Assembly (NCBI GenBank): GCA_002280725.1
Contig: NCEM01000005.1
Location: 1-64,000 of the forward strand
Length of the DNA stretch: 64,000 nucleotides
Direction of reading: 5' to 3'
Source: Alphaproteobacteria bacterium 32-64-14
GTDB lineage: Bacteria > Pseudomonadota > Alphaproteobacteria > Caulobacterales > Hyphomonadaceae
Shown one piece after another: positions 1 to 6,845 of this stretch. The notes below the pieces were generated by a model. It did not search any database and was not told the origin of the DNA. It saw only the letters and a list, made by a program, of their open reading frames with translations. The first letter of the stretch is position 1. Every line of letters starts with the position of its first letter. Both the position numbers and the translations under genes were made by a program.

Positions 1-157
1 TTTCGCTGGCGAGATTTTCTTACTGGTTAATATGCGTCAATTGGTACACCAACTCCAGAATCGACGTCTATATCGCACTCTTATTGACAATCGGTCTGCA
101 AACCCAGGATATCAAGGAAAGCCACGTATCGACTCATAATTATTCAACTAAGAAGAA

Positions 158-812
158 ATGTCGACGGAAGTCAACACACCACATAAGAAGAGAAAACATT
201 CTGTAGCTATGTTTGATCTTAACAAGCTCTACATTCCTTCTCAGGCGAAAGACTTCTTCGAAATTTACGCTTCCTCTTACTGTGGAGGCGTCAACTTCTC
301 GATTGTGGGCGGGCAACCCGAACAGCCGTTGGAAATTACAATTATCCCAGACAGGTATTGTGCTCCGAACGGCATCCCAGATGAAGTTGTTTACACCCTG
401 CTTGAGGTGACAGTAGACTGTGACTTTAATATTTTTATGCGTGGTTATGACCCTTGGTTCATGATTGGTACTCAAGACAATACTGCGGTTGTTTTAACTG
501 ATTCCCCGGACGTGTTGAAGCTGCAGCTTGTACTTGGTGACCTTTGGAGCCAAAGTATTTCTGTTGGGCATACGTGTCTACTGGAGGTGGAACGTCTCCG
601 CGATGAAGACGAAGAGATCGAAGTTTTTCCGGTTTATAACGCAGCCTCATATCTGTCGCTCAGCTCCAAAACTGCTTGTGGGCTCAATCAGATGGTCTGT
701 TGGAACGGTGACGGACCTCTCATCTCAGCTTCGCATTTTCAGCTTTCTGACGACTATAAGCAAATCACTATTCTGAAGGAAGGCGTTTATCAGGTCAATG
801 TGCGACTTGCTG
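158..812 (+). CDS. Non-bacterial-looking ORF, 3' end replaced at a junction
   Basis: An open frame starts with MSTEVNTPHKKRKHSV and runs about 218 codons before crossing into DNA that encodes a methyltransferase in another frame; the frame then drifts on to a stop at 973. I do not recognise the family with confidence. The stretch TILKEGVYQVNVRLA near residues 206-220 resembles a beta strand of C1q/TNF-like domains, a weak hint. Sampled rows here have a GC content in the mid-40s by eye, against well above 60 percent in the rest of the window, and third codon positions are often A or T. There is no convincing Shine-Dalgarno (only an A-rich AAGAA before the ATG). The end is set at the junction, not at a natural stop. 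It may be eukaryotic DNA joined by mis-assembly, or a transferred fragment. Confidence 0.35.
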
Positions 813-1320
813 ACTCCAACCGTAGCGAAGCATCGTGTGTTCGCGTGGGTTCCTCGGATCGTTTGCGCCGATCACCAGTTGATCGCTACCGCACGAGACG
901 ACGATACCATGTTTGGAGTGCTTCATTGTCGAATGCACGAAGTTTGGTCCCTTGGCCTCGGCACTTCGCTTGAGGACCGCCCGCGATATACCCCTTCGAC
1001 AACCTTCGAGACCTTCCCCTTTCCCGAAGGCCTCACACCAAACATTCCAGCGGCGGACTACGCGAACGATCCGCACGCAAAAGCCATCGCTACCGCCGCG
1101 AAGAAGCTGAACGACCTGCGCGAGGCGTGGCTCAACCCGGAAGACCTTGTGCGGCGTGAGCCGGAGGTTGTGCCGGGGTATCCGGATCGCATCCTGCCGA
1201 TCAATGATGCGGCGGCGGAGATCCTCAAGAAGCGGACACTGACCAATCTCTACAACCAACGGCCTGATTCTCGCGCGGCTGTTCAAGCTGAATCAGGAGC
1301 GGGCGGCGGCGGGGAGGTAG
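813..1320 (+). pseudogene. MmeI/type IIG-like DNA methyltransferase, C-terminal remnant
   Basis: From about 813 the frame reads TPTVAKHRVFAWV, then FGVLHCRMHEVWSLGLG, then RPRYTPSTTFETFPFPEG and LNDLREAWLNPED. This is the typical target-recognition and C-terminal part of large class I adenine methyltransferases of the MmeI/YeeA type. Everything upstream (catalytic NPPF motif, any nuclease) is missing and replaced by unrelated DNA. Near 1262 the frame breaks: NLYNQRP is followed, one frame over, by GLILARLFKLNQERAAAGR and a stop at 1318-1320, which is the normal family C-terminus. About 20 residues that normally lie between these blocks (a W...AH..LD.AV.AAYGW stretch) are gone, so an internal deletion with frameshift is likely. 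It cannot be functional as it stands. Confidence 0.75.
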
Positions 1321-1345
1321 GTTGGCGGCAGTAGAGGTTAGGAAC

Positions 1346-2050
1346 ATGATCAGGCTATTCGCAGTCGCGGCTTTGTTTGCCGGTGTCGTCGTGTCTGGCG
1401 CACGCGCGCAGACCGTTGCCGGCATTGGGATGGCGGGCATGGATGCGCGCTCCGGGAAGCCGCCCCAGCAGGTGGTGATCTTCTTTCATGGGTATACGCA
1501 GCGGGGCGTGGCGATGAAGGCGTTGGCGGATACGTTGGCGCGGCGGTTGCCGGATGCGGCTTTCATTTTCAATGATGGGCCGATTGCGGCGGGGGATGGG
1601 CGCGCGTGGTATGTGATGCGGGGCGAAGACGCGGAGAACACGCGCGCGAAGGCGCGGGTGCTGGCCGTCGATACGGTGACGCGCGCGTCGGAGGGGCTGG
1701 GCGTGCCGCGCGAACGGATTGTCGTGGTGGGGTTCAGTCAGGGCGGCGGCGTGGCGTTCGCGGCGGGGGCGTGTTCGACACCAGACGTGAAGGCGGTGGT
1801 GTCGCTCGCGGGCGTGCTGGCCGATACGTGCGCGCGCGAAGAGGGGCAGGCGGCCGCCAGTGTGCTTATCGTGCACAATGCGGGCGATCCGGTGGTGAGC
1901 GGCGCGCGCATCGTGCAGTTCCGCGAGGCTCTGGCGGCGGCGGGATATGACTCGCAGCTGGAGACGGTGGCGGGGAATGGGCACTGGCCTTCGGGCGCGG
2001 GGCTGAACAAGGCCAAGGATTTCATTGTGGCGCAGCTCACTGACAGGTAG
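1346..2050 (+). CDS. Secreted phospholipase/carboxylesterase-type alpha/beta hydrolase
   Basis: A 234-residue serine hydrolase of the carboxylesterase/phospholipase (Abhydrolase_2) family, predicted to be exported. The ATG at 1346 is preferred over an upstream TTG at 1322 because a GAGGTTAGG ribosome-binding site precedes it and the protein then begins with a clean signal peptide (MIRLFAVAALFAGVVVSGARA). The oxyanion region is FFHGYTQRG; the nucleophile elbow GFSQGG places the serine at 131, followed by Asp181 (NAGDPVV) and His213 (NGHWPSG), a complete triad. It probably cleaves esters of lipids or short acyl chains in the periplasm; the substrate is not predictable. It begins just after the broken methyltransferase and stands alone. 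Confidence 0.85.
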   Translation: MIRLFAVAALFAGVVVSGARAQTVAGIGMAGMDARSGKPPQQVVIFFHGYTQRGVAMKALADTLARRLPDAAFIFNDGPIAAGDGRAWYVMRGEDAENTRAKARVLAVDTVTRASEGLGVPRERIVVVGFSQGGGVAFAAGACSTPDVKAVVSLAGVLADTCAREEGQAAASVLIVHNAGDPVVSGARIVQFREALAAAGYDSQLETVAGNGHWPSGAGLNKAKDFIVAQLTDR

Positions 2051-2198
2051 CGCGCAATTTTGCGGCGCGGCGTGACCGGGAATCGGGCGCCGGAGGGTTT
2101 TCCACTGCCCGAGCAAGGCGGCGGGGCTGCGCAAACGGGCGGCGGAGGTAGGTTGTCTATCGGTGCGTGGAGGCCTGCGCACGCTGATGGGGCATACG

Positions 2199-2513
2199 AT
2201 GGGGCTGTTCTCCTTCCTGTTCGGTGGAAAGAAGAAAGAGGCTGCGAAGCCGCCGGTCGCGGGCAAGCCGACTTCCATGGAGAAGCAGATTGCGGCGGCG
2301 GCCGCAAAGCCCGTGACGGTTAGCGTGGCGCCGGGGGTGGCGCAGGCGAAGCTGCGGCTGAAGCTGGCGGCGGCGCTGCGCAGCGGGGCGCACGCTGCGG
2401 CTTATGAAGCGGCGCTGGGCCTGGCCGATATCCAGGTCAAGGCCGGGCGCAAGACGGCGGCGCGTGTGTGGAGCGCGCAGGCCGATCGCATCAAGGCGAG
2501 CCACGGCGCCTGA
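2199..2513 (+). CDS. Small hypothetical protein, basic N-terminus
   Basis: A 104-residue protein beginning MGLFSFLFGGKKKEAAK. Possible upstream starts are GTG 2163 and ATG 2187; ATG 2199 is chosen because it puts the hydrophobic MGLFSFLFGG segment at the N-terminus and has a GGGG just upstream. The N-terminal pattern (short hydrophobic patch then lysines) recalls small alphaproteobacterial proteins that sit at the membrane. The rest is alanine-rich, probably helical (residues 35-100: QAKLRLKLAAALRSGAHAAA onward). No recognised domain. It lies 149 bp after the esterase and is followed by the Usg-like gene on the same strand. Confidence 0.5.
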   Translation: MGLFSFLFGGKKKEAAKPPVAGKPTSMEKQIAAAAAKPVTVSVAPGVAQAKLRLKLAAALRSGAHAAAYEAALGLADIQVKAGRKTAARVWSAQADRIKASHGA

Positions 2514-2644
2514 ATCTGTCCGATGGCTGGCGGCATTCGGCGTCGCGGATTGCCAATCTGCACATGCGCTGCGGAAATTTCGTTGACGTTCATGTTGCGT
2601 GGCGCACGCTGCGATCCTGGGTGGTGCAGGCGTGTGGACCCGTC

Positions 2645-2980
2645 ATGAGCAACAAGCTGTGTGGCAAGCTGATCGTGCCCGGCATGGAGGAAGATGCGCG
2701 CGAGGCGCAGCCAGGCGATGGCGAATTTGCGCGGAGGCTGAAGGGCGCGAAGCTTTTGACGGCGGAGGTGCTGTACTACATGCCCGATCATCCGAGCCTG
2801 CTGCAGACCTATCTGTGGCAGACGCTGGACGAGGCGCCGAAGTTTCCGCGGCTGGCGGCGTTTCTCGATCACTGGCGGCGCGAGATCGAGGCGGTGATCC
2901 ATTCGGTGCGCGTGGCGCATGGCGAGCCGCTGGCGGCGCCGGCCTGGCGCAAGGTGGACGGCTTCATCCAGCGGCATTGA
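2645..2980 (+). CDS. usg: Usg family protein
   Basis: A 111-residue protein whose core LLTAEVLYYMPDHPSLLQTY, followed by WQTLDEAPKFPRL and REIEAVIHSVRVAH, matches the Usg family of alphaproteobacterial proteins. Usg was named from a gene upstream of trp genes; its molecular function is unknown and no trp gene is nearby here. The start is uncertain: an open frame extends to 2468, but the upstream part (rich in R, S and W) does not look like the family. ATG 2645 gives a length slightly above the usual 90 or so residues; ATG 2693 is an alternative. No export signal. Confidence 0.75.
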   Translation: MSNKLCGKLIVPGMEEDAREAQPGDGEFARRLKGAKLLTAEVLYYMPDHPSLLQTYLWQTLDEAPKFPRLAAFLDHWRREIEAVIHSVRVAHGEPLAAPAWRKVDGFIQRH

Positions 2981-2986
2981 GTAGGG

Positions 2987-3178
2987 TCACTTGCGCTGGA
3001 AGATTTCCTCGATGGTGAGGCCGAAGGCGTCCGATATCGCGAAGGCCAGCGGCAGGGAGGGGTCGTACTTGCCGTTCTCGATGGCGATCACGGAATTGCG
3101 CGACACGTCGAGGCGCTTGGCGAGGTCTGCCTGCGTCCATCCCCGTTCGGTGCGAAGCTCGCGCACGCGGTTTTTCAT
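2987..3178 (-). CDS. Small XRE-family HTH regulator
   Basis: A 63-residue stand-alone Cro/C1-type helix-turn-helix protein, MKNRVRELRTERGWTQADLA, with the recognition segment VSRNSVIAIENGKYDPS and the usual C-terminal end AFGLTIEEIFQ. This is the classic single-domain XRE regulator of about 65 residues that is often encoded just downstream of a small integral membrane protein. Here it follows one by 7 bp on the same strand. By analogy it may regulate its own operon, perhaps sensing through the membrane partner. The longer open frame to 3379 overlaps the membrane protein gene and is not credible. Confidence 0.88.
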   Translation of the reverse strand: MKNRVRELRTERGWTQADLAKRLDVSRNSVIAIENGKYDPSLPLAFAISDAFGLTIEEIFQRK

Positions 3179-3185
3179 GGCGTGA

Positions 3186-3620
3186 TCACCGGCCCGCGCG
3201 CTTGGAGAGCCACCAGCAGGTCCACACGAGGCCGTAGCCTGCGATCTGGAAGATTGCAGCGGAGAACACGCCGACGAAGAAGCCGCCTTCTGGTGTAGCG
3301 CCGGCTGCGGACTGCGTGGCGACGAAAGCAGCGACAGGCTCTGCAAGCAGGGGCGAGGCAATCGCACCCACGGCGACAAGCTGGATCACCACAAGCCCGG
3401 GGGCTCCGCCCCAGAACCAGGCAAACTTGTGCGCCTCGCGGCTGGGTTCGTCGAGCCGGACCCACGCATAGAGCGTGAACGCCACAAGCCACACCAGCAC
3501 GACGGCGCCGGAGCCGATCCGCAGGGCAGGGTCCTGGATTGTGGGCGTCAGCACGAAGGCGAGCGCCGGGAGAATGGCAATGAGCGTGTAGGCCCAGCTG
3601 GGCAGGCGCACGAGGGACAT
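3186..3620 (-). CDS. Small four-helix integral membrane protein
   Basis: A 144-residue membrane protein with four predicted transmembrane segments: about residues 8-27, 36-54, 73-92 and 113-139. There is a small, low-charge loop between the third and fourth helices. The start ATG (3618-3620) overlaps the stop of the upstream TraB/GumN gene in the form TGATG, so the two genes are translationally coupled. A small XRE regulator follows after 7 bp. The membrane-protein/XRE pair is a common bacterial arrangement, but I cannot assign a transported substrate or signal. Confidence 0.75.
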   Translation of the reverse strand: MSLVRLPSWAYTLIAILPALAFVLTPTIQDPALRIGSGAVVLVWLVAFTLYAWVRLDEPSREAHKFAWFWGGAPGLVVIQLVAVGAIASPLLAEPVAAFVATQSAAGATPEGGFFVGVFSAAIFQIAGYGLVWTCWWLSKRAGR

Positions 3621-4558
3621 CAGTAGCGCTCCGTCGTGATGCCGCGAAGTTTGAGGCGCTCCTGCACGCTGTCCGGGCCGACGAGGTGCCCGCCGCCGAC
3701 GGCGATGAGATGCGTGCCTGCGCCTTTCAGCATCGTTTCGATCTGGCCGGCCCAGTTCTCGTTGCGGTTGAGCAGGAGGCTATCCATCTTTGCGCCGCCG
3801 AACATCGCCTCATCCGTTTCGCTGAGGCTGGCGAACATCTTTGCGGCGCCCGAGATATCGCCGCGCGCCCATGTGAGGGCGAGCTCGTCCATTGCGCCCT
3901 TGGTGGCGTCGAGGTCGGCTTTCGGAATGGAGAGGAGGTGACGCAGGGCTGTGAGCTGTTCGTCGATCGAGCCGGAGCCCAGGATCTTCGTCTGCTCCTC
4001 GACCGTCTCGAAACCCTTGATGGGGTCGCCATCGTCCTCGGCCAGCTTGGCGATCTTGACGTCGATGCCCTGTGTCGGATCGTAGCCGCCATTGATCAGG
4101 GGCGAGACGCCGATGAGCATCGAGGCGTACCATGGCTTCATCATATTGATGACGGTGAAGGTTTCCGCCGGCAGGCCCAGCTCGGCGATGCGGGCTTTCA
4201 GCGAGGCTGTTTCTTCGAGCGTTAGCATTTTATCGAGCGGCGTTGTCGCCATCGCGTGGCGCATCATGATGGGCGCGGCTTCGGCGGCGAACTTCATCAC
4301 GTCGGACCCCATGGGGATTTCGAGCCAGAGTTCGCCAGCGTGTTTCACCGCATCGCGCAGCTTCTGGCTGTCCCACTGCACTTCGGGCGGAAGGGCGTGG
4401 ATCGTGCCGGTGAGGTAGATGGTGGAGTCGGCATCCTTGATGACCCACATGGGCAGGCCCTGTTCGGACGTCTGCGCGTGGGCTGTGCCGAAAGCGCTGG
4501 CGGCGAGCGCGGCGGCGCTGGCGAGGAGCGTGCGGATCGGGCGTTTGGGCAAGGGCAT
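3620..4558 (-). CDS. Secreted TraB/GumN family protein (paralog 1)
   Basis: A 312-residue protein of the TraB/GumN family (PF01963-type, Tiki-like putative metalloprotease fold). Start ATG 4558 is chosen over ATG 4573 because GGAAGGAATCGCC precedes it; it begins with a signal peptide ending near FGTAHA. Diagnostic blocks are DSTIYLTGTIHALP (about residues 44-57) with the conserved GxxH, and LIAVGGGHLVGPDSVQ with the second GxxH near the C-terminus. Many bacterial members are periplasmic or lipoprotein; their substrates are mostly unknown. A paralog with the same architecture lies at 6846-7787, separated by the inserted IS element, whose left end is 141 bp upstream of this start and may have cut the original promoter. 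Confidence 0.85.
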   Translation of the reverse strand: MPLPKRPIRTLLASAAALAASAFGTAHAQTSEQGLPMWVIKDADSTIYLTGTIHALPPEVQWDSQKLRDAVKHAGELWLEIPMGSDVMKFAAEAAPIMMRHAMATTPLDKMLTLEETASLKARIAELGLPAETFTVINMMKPWYASMLIGVSPLINGGYDPTQGIDVKIAKLAEDDGDPIKGFETVEEQTKILGSGSIDEQLTALRHLLSIPKADLDATKGAMDELALTWARGDISGAAKMFASLSETDEAMFGGAKMDSLLLNRNENWAGQIETMLKGAGTHLIAVGGGHLVGPDSVQERLKLRGITTERY

Positions 4559-4692
4559 GGCGATTCCTTCCATGGCGGAGGAGTGGGGAGGCGTTCGGAG
4601 TGGCAGGCGTGTAGGCGCAGCCGTTCAGGCCGGCGGCGCTTCATGCGTTTGCGTGTGTCACGTCGATGTTGTGCATCCAGTCTTGATGCAAA

Positions 4693-4698
4693 GGAAAC
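4693..4698. repeat. Target-site duplication, left copy (GGAAAC)
   Basis: GGAAAC lies directly outside the left inverted repeat of the IS element and recurs directly outside the right one at 6774-6779. Six identical bases are seen; IS1595-family elements usually make about 8 bp, so the outer two bases may have drifted. Confidence 0.7.
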
Positions 4699-4722
4699 TG
4701 GACAATATGCACTTGACATAGT
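4699..4722 (+). repeat. Left terminal inverted repeat of IS1595-type element
   Basis: Matches the reverse complement of 6750-6773 at 23 of 24 positions. The mismatch (G left, C right) is inside the TTGACA/TTCACA block, so only the left end carries a perfect -35 hexamer facing inward. Confidence 0.92.
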
Positions 4723-4740
4723 TGGCCCTACCCCTAGATT
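4713..4740 (+). promoter_or_regulatory. Predicted transposase promoter, partly inside the left repeat
   Basis: TTGACA (4713-4718) is followed after 16 bp by TAGATT (4735-4740). The expected start of transcription, 6-7 bp further, falls on or next to the transposase ATG at 4747, so the message would be leaderless or nearly so. No Shine-Dalgarno can fit. The -35 box is part of the terminal repeat, so transposase binding to the end could repress its own gene. Confidence 0.6.
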
Positions 4741-4746
4741 GGTCTC

Positions 4747-5736
4747 ATGAAGACCGATCTCACCCACCCAATGTTCAACAACAACGATGCGGCCCGTGCC
4801 CATCTGGAAAAGCTACTGTGGCCGGAAGGCCCGATCTGCCCGCATTGCGGCGTGTGCGATGAAGCCACGCTGATGAAGGGCAAGAGCCATCGCCCCGGCC
4901 TCTACAACTGCCGCGCCTGCAACGAGCCCTTCACCGTCACCATCGGGACGATCTTCGAGGACTCCAAAATCCCGCTCTACAAATGGGTGCTGGGAATGCA
5001 CCTGATGGCTGCCAGCAAGAAAGGCGTCTCTGCCCTTCAGCTTCAGCGCATGCTTGGCCTCGGCTCCTACCGGACTGCTTGGTTCATGGCGATGCGCATC
5101 CGCGAAGCTCTCCGCATGGAGCCGATGGAGCGCGGCAAGATGGGCGGCAAAGGCAAGGTCGTTGAGGCTGACGAGACTTATATCGGCAAAGTCTCGGAGC
5201 CCTCCAAGGTTCGCAAAGACGGCCAGCCGTTCAAGGCGGACCGTCCGGGATCGTCAAAGCGTGGCGGTCGCGGTCCTGCCAACAAACGTGTCGTGGTCGC
5301 TCTGGTGGAGCGTGGTGGCTCAGCCCGCGTGTTCCATGTTGGCAACGCGGACAAGGAAACAATCGACAAGATCGTGCGCGATAACGTCCATCCTGAAACC
5401 CGCCTGCACACGGACGAGGCCAACGTCTACAAAGGCGTCGGCAAGGAATTTGCCGCCCACGAAACCGTCACCCATGCGAAAGACGAGTACGTTCGCGGCG
5501 ACGTGACAACCAACTCCGTTGAAGGCTTCTTCGGCGTGTTCAAGCGCGGAATGAAAGGCGTCTATCAGCACTGTGGCGAGAAGTACCTTGCTCGCTACGT
5601 CACCGAGTTTGAGTTCCGCCACAACACCCGCGCCAAGCTCGGGTTCAATGACGATGATCGGGCGACCCTCGCAATCAAAGGCGCGGCGGGGAAACGTCTG
5701 GTGTTGCGACAGCCTAAAGGCATCCTCCCCGCCTAA
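4747..5736 (+). CDS. IS1595 family transposase
   Basis: A 329-residue transposase with an N-terminal zinc ribbon (CPHCGVC at about residues 32-38 and CRAC at about 57-60) followed by a DDE-type ISXO2-like domain. First acidic motif VEADETYIGK (about 140-149), second LHTDEANVYKG (about 219-229), and the downstream TTNSVEGFFGVFKRGMKGVY block with EFEFRHNTR, all typical of the IS1595 family. The frame is complete. It starts 25 bp inside the left inverted repeat with a promoter that overlaps the repeat. It catalyses transposition of the surrounding element and probably also of related non-autonomous copies. Confidence 0.93.
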   Translation: MKTDLTHPMFNNNDAARAHLEKLLWPEGPICPHCGVCDEATLMKGKSHRPGLYNCRACNEPFTVTIGTIFEDSKIPLYKWVLGMHLMAASKKGVSALQLQRMLGLGSYRTAWFMAMRIREALRMEPMERGKMGGKGKVVEADETYIGKVSEPSKVRKDGQPFKADRPGSSKRGGRGPANKRVVVALVERGGSARVFHVGNADKETIDKIVRDNVHPETRLHTDEANVYKGVGKEFAAHETVTHAKDEYVRGDVTTNSVEGFFGVFKRGMKGVYQHCGEKYLARYVTEFEFRHNTRAKLGFNDDDRATLAIKGAAGKRLVLRQPKGILPA

Positions 5737-5927
5737 GCGCCGTAGCAGGCGCAAGGCGAAGGTCAGGCATTATCCCTTTCCGCCGGGACCTTTGCGCTGA
5801 CTCGACTTTAGCTCGTGCTTCTTGCTCTTATGCTCCCTCGGGGGCGTTTTCAGCATTCGCTTCAAGCCCTCATCACGAAGGCGCGCCGTCTCGCTGGCGC
5901 TGCGCTGGTCAGGATCGGGGGGATTAC

Positions 5928-6596
5928 GTGTCAACTGAGAAGTCTCCAAAGAACCGACTTAAGGCGCTAATGGACGAAGCGCCAGATAAGCCAAAGCGCG
6001 ACCAGATCATTCTTGAGCTAGAGGCCTATGGCGACGCTGGCATGATCCTGGTCGGATCAACAATGCTACAACATACGCTTCACGACCTGTTGCTGCGTTT
6101 CTTCAGAAGCGATCTGACCAAGAGCGACCACGAAGGGCTATTCAACTTTGAAAAAGGCGGGCCTCTGAGCAGCTTCGCGTCTTGCATACGCATCGCTTAC
6201 GCGCTGGACATTATAGGTCCCGAGACACGGGATGATCTAAACACGATCAAGAGCATCAGAAATCTAGTGGCTCACGCTCCGCTAGAAATTGCCATCGACA
6301 CCGACCCCATTCCCGATCTCATCTATGGCATGCGGGTGTGGGGCAAACAGATCAGCAGTAATCCGGCCAGTTTGCGAAGAAAGCTTTTCGCGTCCGCAGT
6401 TTGGGCCATCAGCAATCGTATGGAGATGCACTCTCCGTTTCGATACGAACATGTGCCCGCGCCCAAAGAGCCGAGTATCCCGACTGTCCCGCTGTACAAG
6501 CGAATTGGTGGCACTCACCGGGTGAGCCTCAGCAACACAGCGGGCGCGGTCAGGATCAGAACCGATCTTGAGACGATTTCGACTCGGCCACCATGA
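5928..6596 (+). CDS. MltR-like passenger protein of the IS element
   Basis: A 222-residue protein. The central region GGPLSSFASCIRIAYALDII, ending in DDLNTIKSIRNLVAHA, matches the fold and signature of the mannitol operon repressor MltR domain, an all-helical RNA/protein-binding-like domain, but no mannitol gene is nearby. The GTG start at 5928 is supported by GGGGGGA a few bases upstream. The C-terminal third (from about residue 165) has no recognised domain and is proline- and arginine-rich. Because it is enclosed by the element's inverted repeats it is a passenger gene. Its benefit to element or host is unknown; calling it a sugar-operon repressor would be over-reading. Confidence 0.75.
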   Translation: MSTEKSPKNRLKALMDEAPDKPKRDQIILELEAYGDAGMILVGSTMLQHTLHDLLLRFFRSDLTKSDHEGLFNFEKGGPLSSFASCIRIAYALDIIGPETRDDLNTIKSIRNLVAHAPLEIAIDTDPIPDLIYGMRVWGKQISSNPASLRRKLFASAVWAISNRMEMHSPFRYEHVPAPKEPSIPTVPLYKRIGGTHRVSLSNTAGAVRIRTDLETISTRPP

Positions 6597-6741
6597 CCCG
6601 ATACATGGCCAAGAATATCTCCCTCACTCCTTCGTCTGGCTCCATCACTCGCGAGTCATAGGCTCCCAAGCCTGCATCTATCATTGCGGGCGTAACTTCG
6701 ATTTCATCATCCGGCCTGTCACGCGGGGGCACACTACTCAT
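6556..6741 (-). CDS. Small acidic passenger protein
   Basis: A 61-residue ORF with ATG at 6741, 9 bp inside the right inverted repeat. The pattern EVTPAMIDAGLGAYDSRVME, then DEGVREIFLAMYRVM, resembles short mobile-element and plasmid proteins with EVTPEMI and IYxAM motifs that I have seen annotated only as hypothetical. It converges with the MltR-like gene and overlaps its 3' end by 41 bp. No clear Shine-Dalgarno. It might be an accessory protein or antitoxin-like partner; that is speculation. Confidence 0.55.
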   Translation of the reverse strand: MSSVPPRDRPDDEIEVTPAMIDAGLGAYDSRVMEPDEGVREIFLAMYRVMVAESKSSQDRF

Positions 6742-6749
6742 AGTTGCAC

Positions 6750-6773
6750 ACTATGTGAAGTGCATATTGTCCA
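6750..6773 (-). repeat. Right terminal inverted repeat of IS1595-type element
   Basis: Reverse complement matches 4699-4722 with one mismatch. The outward flank is GGAAAC (6774-6779), identical to the left flank. Confidence 0.92.
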
Positions 6774-6779
6774 GGAAAC
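6774..6779. repeat. Target-site duplication, right copy (GGAAAC)
   Basis: Identical to 4693-4698 and directly abuts the right inverted repeat. Confidence 0.7.
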
Positions 6780-6845
6780 TTGGCATCGCGATGGGCGCGC
6801 GTCAAGGATCGGGCATGAGAAAAATCGCATGGCGGAAAAGGGACG

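Larger units (their letters stand above)
4699..6773 (+). mobile_element. IS1595-family element with passenger genes (2,075 bp)
   Basis: The ends are a 24-bp inverted repeat with a single mismatch: left 4699-4722 and right 6750-6773, both starting TGGACAATATGCACTT when read inward. GGAAAC flanks both sides as a direct duplication. Inside lie a full-length IS1595-type transposase (4747-5736), a MltR-like gene (5928-6596) and a short opposite-strand ORF (6556-6741). The insertion sits in the roughly 200-bp gap between two TraB/GumN paralogs. Intact repeats, open transposase frame and matching duplication suggest a recent insertion. Elements of this family are known to carry passenger genes. Confidence 0.92.

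Noticed and set aside
5928..6596. Mannitol operon repressor function for the MltR-like passenger
   Set aside because: No mannitol genes; the gene is inside an IS element. Only the domain resemblance is supported.
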